Assembly (NCBI RefSeq): GCF_001638985.1
Contig: NW_017265136.1
Coordinates: forward strand, 1,652,181-1,716,180
Direction of reading: 5' to 3'
DNA length: 64,000 nt
From: Phycomyces blakesleeanus NRRL 1555(-)
Taxonomy: Eukaryota; Mucoromycota; Mucoromycetes; Mucorales; Phycomycetaceae
Positions 14,721 through 26,527 of the stretch are shown piece by piece. The translations under genes were made by a program, and so were the position numbers. The stretch's first letter is position 1. Each line of letters begins with the position of its first letter. The notes under the pieces were generated by a model, which worked only from the letters and a program-made list of their open reading frames with translations, was not told the DNA's origin and did not search any database.

Positions 14721-15428
14721 ATAAATTACTAAAGCCTAAAATTAGACTTTTAAATGGGGTAAAATAAATCAAAAAAGTCATTTAGATGACCAATGAAGCA
14801 AATTGGAAGAAGAACAAAAGGGTTAATGACAAGCATGGTCGAGGTAACAAAGATGAATTTTACCTCTCCATACCTATATCTATCTGAATATTTTGCTCTC
14901 TATATAATTATATTTTTCAATAGAAAAATAAAATAAAATAAAATAGTAAGCACAACCCATAATAAGAATATTGACCACCAGTGACCGAAAAGCGGGGTAT
15001 CCTGGGCCCACTTGAATTGGATTAGGTTTTCTCTTTTTCTCTTTTTTCTTTTTTCTTTTTTCTTTTTTTTTATACTCTTTTTTTTCCGCCTTTCCCACCA
15101 GGTTACATTTTTTCTCTAACCAAAGTGACGCAGCTTTTTTTTTTTTTTTTTTTTTTTTTGTATTTTTGTATTTTCTTCCTCTCTCTCTCTCTTCCTTTAA
15201 ACGAATTCAACGGTTTATTGTATTTTCATTCCTCTTCTTTACTATCCTATATACTCCATTATACTATAAATTCTATAACAATTAAAGATACACACACACA
15301 CTTGACCTCCCATTATTACATCTTGTATCAAAATCCAAACAACACAAAGAGCAAAGAGCCCGTTTATAATTTTCGTACAATTAGTCTTGCCTACAAAGAA
15401 TCTCGAACAACCAATTATATATATATAT

Positions 15429-15461
<33 letters not shown>

Positions 15462-15502
15462 TGTATATGTTTTTGTTTAGATCTTGATGCATTATACACA
15501 TT
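14580..15502. other. Intergenic, simple-sequence rich
   Basis: The gap between the subtilisin stop and the next gene holds (TA)n at about 14688-14716, TTTTTC repeats near 15030-15075, a poly-T run near 15137-15159 and (TA)n at 15417-15462. No coding sequence is supported. Confidence 0.6.
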
Positions 15503-17775
15503 ATGGTCCAGTTATCACCGTACGGAGAACGTGTCGTAGACCGTCTAAATATGATAGGAATGTGGTTGGCTGTGTTGGTTTGTGTTCGCAACTTTGTTGT
15601 AAGTTCTAAACAATACAAACGGACGCACGGTAAAATGTATGTATGATCTATTATTGTTAGTATTAGTATTAGTATTAGTATTAGTATTAGTATTAGTATT
15701 AGTATTAGTATTAGTATTAGTATTAGTATTATTAACATTTCAAAAAATAAATATAAAGGATCGTAAAGTATCAATCTGAACAGTAACAGTAACAGTAACA
15801 GTAACAGTAACAGTAACAGTAACAGTAGCAGCAACAGCAACAGCAACAGCAACAATAATAATAATAATAATAATAATTTAGTCATCTAGTCAATATGGCC
15901 CAAATTGCCGTCTTCTTTATCCACAGACTACTTTACGGTCTCATACCACTATTTGAAATAACAACTTGCGTGTATTATCCATTTCTTGTTTCGTAAGTCA
16001 ATTTATAGAATACACACACACATATGCATAGAGAAGACAAATATAAGAAACTAATAAAAAAATGGCGTTTTCTTTTTGGGGCGTTTTGTTTGCTTGTTTG
16101 TTTGTTTGCTTGTTTTTTGTTTAGACTATGGCACATCAGTAAGATATTGATAGATATATGTTGTGTATCTATTACATAGATTATACGCATATTCATATTT
16201 AATGCTGATTGTTTGTAATGCTATATAACTCATATTAATTATATTAATTATATTATTACCTCTAGATTATATACTATTTTACACAGTAATGTTTATGCGA
16301 TTAATTATTCTCGAGTCCGACAAGAATTCTCGATGGATCAAAGCGATTGGAATACTTTTGATCACTTTCCGGTTTGCAGACTGGCCTTATGAACTAGCAT
16401 ACAACAATATCAAAGACATATCAACTCAAATAATCGGAGAAGGAACGACATGCTGGGCATCTTGGTAATATATCAACACTGATATGTATTGATGGTTTAT
16501 ATGTTTGTTCGTTTGGTTTGATTAACTAAATATGTTTACTATGTTACTATCATAGGGGTAATGGAGTCTTGATTGTTAATGTTATAGCTGACACACTTGC
16601 AACACTATTTCTAAGTGGAATGTTTGTACGAAGGTAAAATACCACCATAGTTACCACCATCACCATAGAAATAAAATAATAAGTGTTACTAATACTAATA
16701 ATTTGTAAACCTTTTTTATTATCATCATTATTTTTAGACTTTATATTCACATCAATACTTCGAAGTCTTTTATCAGTCAGCAAAATCGTACTATTGAACA
16801 CATTGCTAGAAAATCACTTTGGTGTTTGGTATTGACATTCGTTGTCAATATGGTCATGAATCTTCTCAAAGTAACCTCTTTCCTAAACGACAGATCTGAT
16901 GTAAGTTTTCCAAAAAAATTATAGATATATATATATATATATATATGTATAAAGCGCACACACTTTATCCGTCATACTTGATGGGGAAGAGTCTAGCCAA
17001 AAAAAAACTAACAGCCGTTTGTTACTCCAATATTAATACCAATACGAACATCAACATAAACACCAATACAAAATACGAATACGAAATAACGAATAACGGA
17101 TACAAATATAAAAATAAATATTCGCAAAAAGGCATTCACCGTCTATTTTGAGCTTATTGAATCTACGCTTTTGGTCGAAGCTCTTCGGTTTGACCAAAGA
17201 AAGACCGGTACCGGGGCATTTTGCGACAACTGCGGGATGGTATGCTAAAATTAATTATACTTATAATTAAATATATAATAAGATGATTAAACATATATAT
17301 ATATATATATATATATATTATTTGTTAATTGTAGGAAATAAAGTATTTGCCCAGACAAAACAACTCAAGTTCTAGTCGAAGTCGTTCTGATCGAAAATAC
17401 CCTGACGACGACGAATATTTCCATGTTACGTCAATCCCGTCTTCCCGATTGGACTCCAACTCGCAATCTATTTCTACCCGTCCTGCACAGACCAAAGAAA
17501 CCCCAAAGAATCAGACACTTTCGTTCAACATTCCCGAAAATCTTCGCATGCAAAGCTCATTTGAAAATTCTGTATCCCATCCAGGACCCGTAGCTTTTAG
17601 GGAAACTGTCTCATCGCCTGCATTTGGACCAAGCGATCGAGCAGTCATGGTTTCCACAAACTCAAATACAACCAATACCAACGCCAACGCCAACGCTAAT
17701 ACTAATATTAATACTAAGATTATCAACTATAAGCCCAGTAACCAAACCTCTTCTTTACCAGTGCGATACCATTAA
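15503..17775 (+). CDS. Polytopic membrane protein, unknown function
   Basis: Seven exons join cleanly: 15882-15992, 16125-16138, 16266-16464, 16556-16633, 16738-16900, 17132-17239 and 17335-17775. From the ATG at 15895 they give 366 residues. A probable earlier exon, 15503-15598, starts at ATG and encodes a further hydrophobic segment (MIGMWLAVLVCV), but its phase does not match the next exon directly, so a mini-exon or a different donor is missing. I count six or seven membrane segments, for example near IAVFFIHRLLYGLIPLF, ILFYTVMFMRLIIL, VLIVNVIADTLATLFLSG and LWCLVLTFVVNMVMNLL. The last 150 residues are soluble, Ser/Asn-rich and disordered, with Asn-Thr and Asn-Ala repeats near the end. 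A CDNCG cysteine pair closes the membrane part. I do not recognise the family; a GPCR-like topology is possible but unproven. Confidence 0.7.
15655..15870. repeat. Compound microsatellite inside an intron
   Basis: A GTATTA hexamer array runs from about 15655 to 15732. After a short unique spacer, an AACAGT array begins near 15780, changes to AGCAAC near 15828 and then to AAT triplets up to about 15876. The whole block sits in the first intron of the membrane-protein gene, just before the exon that starts at 15882, and it obscures the true exon structure there. Confidence 0.85.
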
Positions 17776-18295
17776 TTTCAACTGTTTTTTTTTCTTTTTT
17801 TTTTTTTAAAAAAAAACTTATTTATTAATTTATTTTTATATAATATAATTTCAACAAAGAACAAAAGCACGGATGATTCTAGATTGCTCAATATTAAAGC
17901 CAGTTGATTTGGTTTTTTCTCTCTGTCATTTAAATATATTTAATATTTAATATTATTATTTTGTTACTGTAATAGCGATCAATTTTCTTTATATTTTATT
18001 TTACAGCAATAAAAAAAGAAGCGATAATAATAAAAGGTACAAACACATGGATTCGGCCTCTCATAAATATATGTCTTGTAATTAAAGTAACCTACACACA
18101 CATCTAGATTTTCTGTGGATCCAATTGACTCATGTTTTCTTGATTTGATTTTGCGTGTGTATCAGAAAGATAAACGTATAAATATATTCATGGCTTTTTG
18201 TTTTTGTTTTTTTTCTTTCCTTTTTTACTATTTTATATATATAAACCACTTTAGATAAATAGATATATAGAAAAGAAAAGAAAGCCATACTGAGC
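17776..18295. other. Short convergent intergenic region
   Basis: About 520 bases between the 3' ends of the plus-strand membrane-protein gene and the minus-strand EXORDIUM-like gene. It has a T-run followed by an A-run near 17784-17817 and AT-rich sequence, and presumably holds both 3' untranslated regions. Nothing else was seen. Confidence 0.6.
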
Positions 18296-19572
18296 TTATA
18301 AAAGCCCGCACGTTTTCTTCTCATGGCTGTATATTGTTTGTACGAGATATTTGGCATCCCCAATGACTAGATTATAAGTTCCATTCTGTCCCTCAGGCTG
18401 TGTTACATTACCAAACCACGTTTGCTGTGTCACACCTGAGCCGGCGCAAAAGTCACCGAGCTCAATCTTGCCGTCATTATTCTGGACAACCCAACCATCA
18501 CCTCGAGGGTCTGTCAGCACATCCTGAATCTCATGCGAAAAGATGGTAATCGCAGCGTCTAGTGCAGGACTACCATTTGGTGAGTTCTGTTGGTTGAGGC
18601 TTGGGATACAACTAATCCATACACCAAAAATAAATAAATAAATAAATAAATAAATAAATTATGATATGTTGTTCTTACCGATCAGGGCAAATGCCAGGAT
18701 AACCAATAAACATATACTGGAATTCATCGCTGTAGCCATGTTGACCACAGTTTACACGACAGAAATCTGTGTCACTGACATCACTTGCGCCCATTATCAG
18801 ATAAAAACCATTTCGATCAATCTGATTATCCACCGAAAGGTATCCCGAATGAACAGCGTCAAGGACAATCTTTTTGTGCATTTCCGAATCTGTGAGATTA
18901 AGACCCTGGCTACCAGAGTCAGTCAATGCAGCCGATAATTTCAAGGGTCCAGCAACTGAGTGTCCGTCGGTATCTTTGTATTCTTGTACTGCAAATATAC
19001 ATATAAGCATATATATATAAGTAAATAAGTAAATATGTATATATGTATATATGTACATAAGAAATTAACGAGGTTTTATTTTATTTATTTTATATATATA
19101 TATATATTATTGTTCTTTTGACTACAAAAGAGGGGTACACCATATGTATATACATATATAAAAGAAAAAGGGGAGAGGGGTTCCTTACATTGCTTAAACC
19201 AGGGTGTACTGGACACATTTCCGATAAAATTGAGCAGAGTTGTTTGTTCTTTGGCCGACTGATCAGAAGTCCAGTTGCCATAGAAGATTACATAGACTTG
19301 GGGTAGTGAATGAGCAAAGTGATGAGATTGAATGGAGTCATACCATTGACTGAATCGTAAAGCATCTTTCCGCCATGGTATTTAAATGCATCGTTATACT
19401 GTGTAGACACCGGTGACACACCGTTGGTGCTGTTCGTATTGCCTGTAAGTGTCTGTGTCTGTGTCTGTGTCTGTGTCTGCGTCTGTGATGGTGTTTGTGC
19501 CTGTGCCTGTGCCTGGACAGACACAAGGCCTATTGTCGAAAGGATCAGGACTCTCCAAATAAAAGGTAGCAT
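18296..19572 (-). CDS. Secreted EXORDIUM / PHI-1 family protein
   Basis: Predicted extracellular protein of the phosphate-induced protein 1 (EXORDIUM) family, best known from plant cell-wall growth; its biochemical activity is unknown. Four exons, 19572-19344, 19296-19189, 18988-18679 and 18611-18296, join to 320 residues. Residues 1-21 are a signal peptide, followed by a Gln-Ala/Gln-Thr dipeptide linker. Family features follow in order: YHGGKMLYDSVNVYVIFYGN, NGFYLIMGASDV, DFCRVNCGQHGY, YPGICPDRC, the SHEIQDVLTDPRGDGW block with His-Glu at residues 242-243, and GDFCAGSG. Cysteines are regularly placed, as expected for a secreted fold. The first intron is only 47 bases. The two-intron-crossing blocks match the family without gaps, so I am fairly sure of the model. 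Presence in a mould is of interest because the family has a patchy distribution outside plants. Confidence 0.85.
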
Positions 19573-20915
19573 TTTTATAGAAAGTTATTTTTTTTTAAAA
19601 TAAAAAAATGAGTGAACAAAAAAGAAAGGAAATCACAAGAATAATAGTAGTAGTAAAACTAATAATTAAAGAGAGTTGAAAGGAATGAAAGGAAAGTATG
19701 TATGAAAGAGAGAGAGAGAGAGAGGGCAAGAGATCAAAAAAGAAAGTACAGGAGAGAGGAGGGGTTAAAGTCTAGAGATGATTGGTTAATTAAAAACCTA
19801 CTGAAAAGAGGAGAAAATAAAATCACTAATAAAAAAATGTATATAAAAAATGGAGAAGGGGTGGGGATAAGGGTGAGGGACACAATTCACACAGTAAGAA
19901 GAGTACCACAATTTTGACCAACCAACCAACCAACCAACCAAACCAAATCAAATCAAAAAATAAAATCGTACTTGTAGTCGCCTGACCTCACATTTCTTCT
20001 TCTTTTTAATTTTTTATTTGATAAGCTTGGACATGAAATCTAAAGGAGTGAATTGTACACTATCAAGCTTGAAAAATCTAATGAACCAAAAGTCATGCTT
20101 TTGTAATAATACTATGCTTCGAATTAGAAGCACCCGATTAATAAGCCATTGATTTCATCTATTACTTCAATTGGTCTAATACAGACTTTACCTTTCTTAG
20201 TTTTCTGTCTGTCTGTGTGTTCCTTTGTGTGTGTTTCTGCGTATGTAATACAAGCCAATAACCAATAACCAATATATTAAGATATATATATTTATATATT
20301 TATATATTTATATAAAATTATCGTCCTTCAAAAGAAAGATCCTTCTTTGTAGTCAATACTCTTATTAATAAAGGTGGAGTTGGCCCGAGTACTTGTCAAA
20401 TAAACCAGGATTTTTTTTTAAAATAGACTTGGAAGCCATATATCTACACCTTGAAAAAAAAAAGGTTGAGTGTTGGCACAGATTTGAATCTCGCTACCAA
20501 AACCAGCTTTAAAAAGGGTGTGTATGTGTGGGCATAGTAAGGTAATTCATCAAGACTCTGTTAAGCTAATCATATAAATTATCGCTATATTTGAGTTGGA
20601 TAATTTATTATTATTATTATTATACAAATATGTGTGTGCATGGACTGTTAACTTTTTTTTTTTTCAATTTATTTCTAACTATGAAGAATATTTAAAGCCA
20701 ACACCTTTCATAAAGGCTCAAATAAACTGAACAAACAACATGCTTTGATCTAATAGCTCTTTTAAAGAGTATCTGAAAGAGCACTGTGAAAGAGAAGAGG
20801 GAAAATTATAGAGAAAATCCTAAGCTTTAAATAAACTATAATAAAGTACAATATTCTGTAACTAGACCTTTACGACATTGAACATTACAAGCCCAATCAT
20901 CTAATATATATATAT
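19573..20915. other. Intergenic, no gene seen
   Basis: Upstream of the EXORDIUM-like gene lie purine-rich DNA (AG repeats near 19707-19726), a CCAA tetramer array near 19917-19942 and TA-rich tracts near 20281-20320. It is probably promoter DNA for the minus-strand gene and the 3' flank of the F-box gene. No coding series is supported. Confidence 0.6.
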
Positions 20916-22831
20916 TCAATTCAATTTAAAGATTTTGTCCCAGATCTTTTGATCACGTATCCCATCAAAAGTAAATTTAAAGCTATCAATAGAGCCATAC
21001 TTGAAGTTACAATAAGCTTGTGAGTTTGATATTCGAGTGTGGTAGCAAGTGTACTTGAAAAGTCTGGGTGGCCATGGCTCCTTTACAATATTGACGGGAT
21101 CAGGGTTTTCTTTGTTAGAAAAGAAATGCTGGCTGGCGCATTGGGCATCGCTCTCATCCAGCTTAGTAAGAAAATACTTGCGTGAGTTGCGAAATCCTTT
21201 ACTGTAAGTCACGCTGAACCATTTTGATCCAACAGATAACCCAAGATTATCAATGTTATTCATATTGTTATCCACTGGCGAATCGTCACCGCGGTTGCTT
21301 ATGCTTCGTCTTTTTACATCCTGTGAAGTCGGGGAGATTGCAATAAAGGTAAAGATGTGGTCTACTACCGATTGGTCATAAAACGGATAGAATTTGACGA
21401 GCTGGAGATTCAACTTTTTGAAATGCGTGTGGGACATATCAATGTTGAGGTTTCTTGCATCTTGAGTTTGATTCCCGTATATATCAACTCTGGATAAACG
21501 CATGTAGCTAAGATGTTTGCAATGAGAAGACAGATACTCTAAAGCATCTGCATTGGCTTTTGCGTCATTAATTTCAATAACTCGAAGAGGATGTGTATTT
21601 GCTGGCTTCTTATTTAGTAGATCTGGAGTTAGCAAGATACTGGCTTCAGAGATTCGCATCTTTCTCAATGACACATATTTTTCCAAAAATTTATCTAATG
21701 CCATGTCGGAATATTGTGCCGTAACTTCCAATTCAACAATGTTAGGAGAAGGATAAAACATATCGGCCAGTGTATATGGAGGTCTACGGAATTTAACAAT
21801 GTTCACTAAAAGAGTTTCAAGGGTCGAGAGATAGGTATTAATGTAGTCTTTGAGCGTATTTTCGATATTTTCAGAGTTATCATGACTGAAATCAAAGGTG
21901 TGCTTCAGGCGTTTGAGTGGTGGGCTTGGGGTACGAATGGTGTTAAAAAAGGGAGTGTGCATCTTTGATAGATCGTTAAGACAGCTGATTTCAACGGTAT
22001 TCAGATCTGGAAAACTAGGATTGTGGTCTGAGCTAATCGACTCATACTCTTCTTTTTGTTGGTTGGAAAGTTCGATAAAATGGGTGGTTTTGAATATCAG
22101 TGTATTTAAGTTGCAGTATTTTCGGGAAAAATAATGTATCCATTGCTGGTGTACTTTGGCGACTTCGAGTAGTTTTAGAACTTTCAAGTTTTTGGCTGGA
22201 TATACATCGTTTACATGGCGACAGTCTTCAGGTCTGAATAAGATCGTCGGCTTAACTATCGTGAGCTCTCTTAGGCGTGGTAAATTATCGTGTAAATTCT
22301 CCAAGTCTTGCATCGTAAAATTGAGGACTTGTTTCCCAGATGCGTTCTTGATATACAGCCTCCAAAGTTGAGGTAAATAAGACATAGTATTGACAAAATA
22401 TTCCGTCTGATTCTCGGCTCTTAACGTATTAAAAGTAATCCACATTTGAGTCAGATTACTCCAAAGATTCCAGTTTGTGCTTTTCCACAAATCTAAGACC
22501 AATACACCATCGTATCTAATGTCTAGGTACTTAATGTTTTGAAAAGTGCTTTGGAGATGACTGAATTGTTCAGAGTTGGTATGTACGTCTGTAAGTACTT
22601 TCAGAGTACGTACTGATCTTCTGTTCTTTCAAGGATATTTTCGTTGGAAGAAAGTAGTTTGAAGAGAGAAGTAAGGCCGACTTGACTACAGATTACTAGG
22701 AGACTCCACAAGGATTCCTGAAACGGAGCCTGCCATGATTTACAGACAAAGGAACATGTATATTTTTCCTTTGTAGACAAAAAGAGACTAATGTGTGTGA
22801 GAAGTTCGAATGGCAAGGTAGCAGCAATCAT
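20916..22831 (-). CDS. F-box protein with C-terminal LRR-like region
   Basis: Probable substrate adaptor of an SCF ubiquitin ligase. The F-box is at residues 4-45 (LPFELLTHISLFLSTKEKYT, then CSFVCKSWQAPFQESLW). The remaining residues show irregular leucine-rich spacing (for example LRELTIVKPTILF, LKVLKLLEV, IVELEVTAQYSD, LSYMRLSRVDIYG), as in fungal F-box/LRR-like proteins. I join exon 1 (22831-22614) to exon 2 (22560-20916) through a 53-base intron with GTACGT donor and TTCAG acceptor, giving 620 residues. Without that splice the F-box frame ends at TGA a few codons later and the LRR frame lacks an ATG near its 5' end, so the intron is inferred but well motivated. The target is unknown. Confidence 0.8.
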
Positions 22832-24163
22832 GGGTAATGTATTTATATATATTATTGAGTATAAAGGGCTAATATAGTTGCAATATCACAAGTAGAGAAA
22901 GATGTAGGTTATCGCGTTTGGGTTTAATTGTTATTAAAGTAGTCATGGTATATAATCTAGTAGAATATAACCATATATTAAAAAATAAAGTTTGCTGCGG
23001 TTAATTTATACACCTGGACACAACATCATGAGGTAAAAATGCACAGCCACACCAAGCAATAAAAAAATAAATAAGAAACGCTACATACTTTGAGGTTTTT
23101 CTTTATAGAGTACATCATAAGAGAAGTTAAAGCAAACATTTAGCAATTCAACCAATTCATCAACTGAGACGTTCGTTATAAGTCAAAAGGTTTCAATACA
23201 CTTTTCTAAAACCCTATGAAAATCCAACTAATTGTTTTTATATGGTAGTCTAAGAAAAAGTTACTTTCTTTCAAGTACATAGTCTTGGGAAAATGGTATC
23301 ATGAACATCCCAAATATTAGCGATGAAACTAACGTCTATGCTTATAGTAGATAACTCACTATTACTATTATTTATTTTATAAATTTAAAGATTAATAAAT
23401 ATAGTATAAGCTTTGTCCAACCAGCAGAAGAGAACAGAACAGATGGTTTTGTTGTAGTTATAGACTCAAGGTACTTTGAAAATTGCTGAAAAAAAAAGAT
23501 CCAATGCTGTACATTTATATGGTCTAAATTACCTTTTTTTTTCAAATCTTGTACCTTTCCATTTCTTCTAGGTATAAGCGTATCCCGCAAGTTTTAGTGT
23601 AAGAAAATAATAGAAGCTAAGCCGTGTGAAGAACCATAGATTGGACATAAGGTCACATACCTAACTCAGTGTCCAAGTAAATCTAGCCCATAGAATATAG
23701 ATAAGCTAAGTAAAAGAATATCCTTATGTATAATATCTTAATGTACCAAATACTTTATAGTCTACTATTAACATCCTGACTCTAAATTTCAAATAGATAA
23801 TTAACAGCAAAAGTAAAAAAAAAAAAAATACACCATAAAAACCATGTAATATCTTAAAATACCATATTTTCTTTATAGCTTATTGAACCAGAGAGCGAGA
23901 CTGATGTGAATATTTACAATATGTGATATAGAAATGCTTTCAAATCATCAAGTTTTTATTTATTTGTCACAGTTTTTCTTTGCTTTAAAGAAGAGGACAA
24001 GGAAGAAGAGAATAAGGTGTTAATAAGAGGTGGCCAGGAGGTGAAAGGTAAAAAGATAGAAATGACAAGGACAACAAGTGGAATAGTAGAGAAGATGAAA
24101 TATAATAATCAAAAAAAGAAAAAGAAAAGAAAATTATAAAAATAATAACTATATATTTTTTAA

Positions 24164-24198
<35 letters not shown>

Positions 24199-24199
24199 C
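22832..24199. other. Intergenic, no gene seen
   Basis: AT-rich DNA upstream of the F-box gene and downstream of the S41 peptidase gene. A poly-A run lies near 23815-23828 and a (TA)n run near 24170-24195. No ATG-started or spliced coding sequence of convincing composition was found. Confidence 0.6.
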
Positions 24200-26527
24200 T
24201 TACTCCTCTTTTAAAGGACATTGTCCTTTGAGGACCACTTGAGCAACTTGTCCCCAAAGTACTTCAATATCATCTGCATTCTCATCTGTAAAATGCATGC
24301 GACAGTCTGCATTGGTAGCTGTGTATTCGAGCAAGTTCTTTGAATCCCCAAAGGGTCCATCCGAGTCCTTGGCGGGGCGGTAAGATTCACGGAAAGTCCA
24401 GCCCATGTCTGCTCTCTGGGGGAAAGGCTTGGGTGCATCAGGATCATTCTGGAGACCAAGAGACTGGAGCTCAAGCAGGAATCCCGAAAGACGTTCGCTT
24501 TCACCACCCGGGAAGGACGCAAATTGCATAGGGTTGCCACGAACACCGCCAAGACCCATGGCAGGAACAAGGTGAGAAAGACGCAGGCGAGAGGCCACAA
24601 TAGCACAGGTTGATCCACAACGACCGTCAGACAGGATCAAGAGATCGGACGCCTTCCAGATCTTGTTGTTGTAGCGCTTGGCTGTCAAGCTGGAGTCCCA
24701 GCTTTCGCAGCTGAGGGTGATGGGCTGAGAGAAATTCACGGATTTACCACCGCGCTCATACTCAACAGGGTGTGTGTACCATTCGGCGCCTTTGAACTTC
24801 TCGGACTTGTAGTCAATCCATTTTCCAGAGTCTGTCTCATACGACTTTTTGATCACACGTTCAAGGAAAGGTGAGTATTTTACGTCAGAGGCATATTCAG
24901 GGGTAGCGTCGAAAAATGTGTTGATGATGAATTCACCGGCACAAGCATCTCCACCTCCATTACTAGAGAGATCTAAACAATCAAGTAAGTATTAGCACCA
25001 AGTATAGTTATATATATATATATTCTTACCAATAATAATCTTTTCGATTCCTTTCTTCTCAAAGCTCTCAAGGCCAGCAGTAAAGTTGTCAGCAAAGGCA
25101 TCACGATCTTCGTTTGCAATCGAAAAGCTGCGGATATCAATCACACCAACTTTGGAGTTTTCTCCTTCAAGCGCGGCAAAATGGACGTATTCGCCTTCTG
25201 AGCTATCAGGACCGGCATTCTGTGCAGGTGGCGTGAGATCAAAGACATGGTTGTTGTGAATCTTGGTCAGTTCGTCTACGTCGAGCATCTGGACTGCAGC
25301 GTTGACAGCCTCGTTCTCGGACAGACTACGCTTACGGAAGGTGGAGTGTCCAGAATAACAGTAATTTGTCCAATAGTCCTTTGCAGAATGAAATCCCTGT
25401 GGGACTTGTGCGACCCATGGAATACTCACGGTGAAAGGTTCGTCGAATTGTTCTTTCGAAGGCGAGGTTCCATTGGAAGGGCATCGGAGAGTGTAGTCGT
25501 GTACTTCTTGAGCGGGCAAGAAACGATGATAGCCAAGATCATCAGCACCGTCGTCCCAGCCGTGGAAGTAGCTCTTGGTGTTCATGATGTTGTTGAAACA
25601 GGTGTTTACGTCCTTGCTCTCGCCGTTGTTGTTTACAGCATAGTCCACAACCATATCGAATGCATCACGACCATCGATCTTGGTAACCTCGCAGCCAACC
25701 CAAGATTCCTTGGCTTCGGGCCAGACATCGTTTTTTACATAGGCTACGTTAACAACCAGTCGTTGGTTTCGGATCAATGCATTGAGCTGAATTGGTTGCC
25801 AGAATAGGAACTGACGGTAGCAGTAAGGGGAGTAGGCCTATGAAAGTGGCAAGCGATGCACAAAAATAAAGAAAATCAATAAATCAATAAAAAAGTTATA
25901 GTAATAGTAATAATATTAGGGGGTGGCTAAATAAAATAAAATAAAGAGATATAAAGAGAGCATTAAGAATGAATTTTATTATTTTTTACCAAGTGAGCAT
26001 CATGAACTTTGTCAAGAAGTAGTGATATAGAATCCTGGAATTCTTGATCTGAATTCCATGCCTGATTTCTGATGATGTTGATTCCGTGTTCGAGATCTAC
26101 TGGTACGACTGAAAGACCTTTTGTTTTTGGTGGAGATGCTGCAATGTCCTAATTATAATATGTTTTAGATTAACAAAATAATTAATAAATAAATAAATAA
26201 ATAAATAAATTGATTGATTGATTAAAAGAATAAGACTATATATATATGTATTATGTATTATGTATATGGTATCTTTACTTTAAAGACATAAAGCTCTGTA
26301 ACAATCTTATGGACAGTGTCAAGGGTTTGGTCTGCGGCTTCTTTATCGAATGGGAAATATTGAAGACATGCTTTGGCTTCAGTGAATGTTGCAATCTTTT
26401 TACGGGCGATGGCTGCACAAGGGTCGGTTGAATTGTCAGCATTTACAGAACTCAAGAGACATGCTGTGACTGTAAATAATGATATAGTGGCCTGGTAACC
26501 AGACAGGTTACGAGGCAACAACTTCAT
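24200..26527 (-). CDS. Secreted peptidase S41 family protein
   Basis: Predicted secreted serine peptidase of the C-terminal-processing (S41) clan, close in layout to fungal CPAF-like S41 proteins. Four exons, 26527-26279, 26148-25990, 25837-25030 and 24972-24200, join to 662 residues. The N-terminus carries a hydrophobic leader ending near SSVNA (residues 25-30). The middle part includes DAHLAYSPYCYRQFLFWQP, spanning a splice site, followed by a probable PDZ-like region. The S41 core shows IIIDLSSNGGG across the last junction and SDGRCGSTCAIVASRLR with the likely nucleophile Ser526. The catalytic Lys/Glu partners are not obvious to me. The protein is longer than bacterial Ctp enzymes, as is usual in fungal members. 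The ATG at 26527 is the first in frame and begins the leader. Confidence 0.88.

Noticed and set aside
15415..15885. Minus-strand 156-codon frame rich in Leu and Ile
   Set aside because: It translates the intronic TATTAG and AACAGT microsatellites and TA runs, has no start context and overlaps a clear plus-strand gene.
20478..20510. Possible tRNA T-arm (GATTTGAATCTCG)
   Set aside because: No matching acceptor, D or anticodon arms could be drawn around it.
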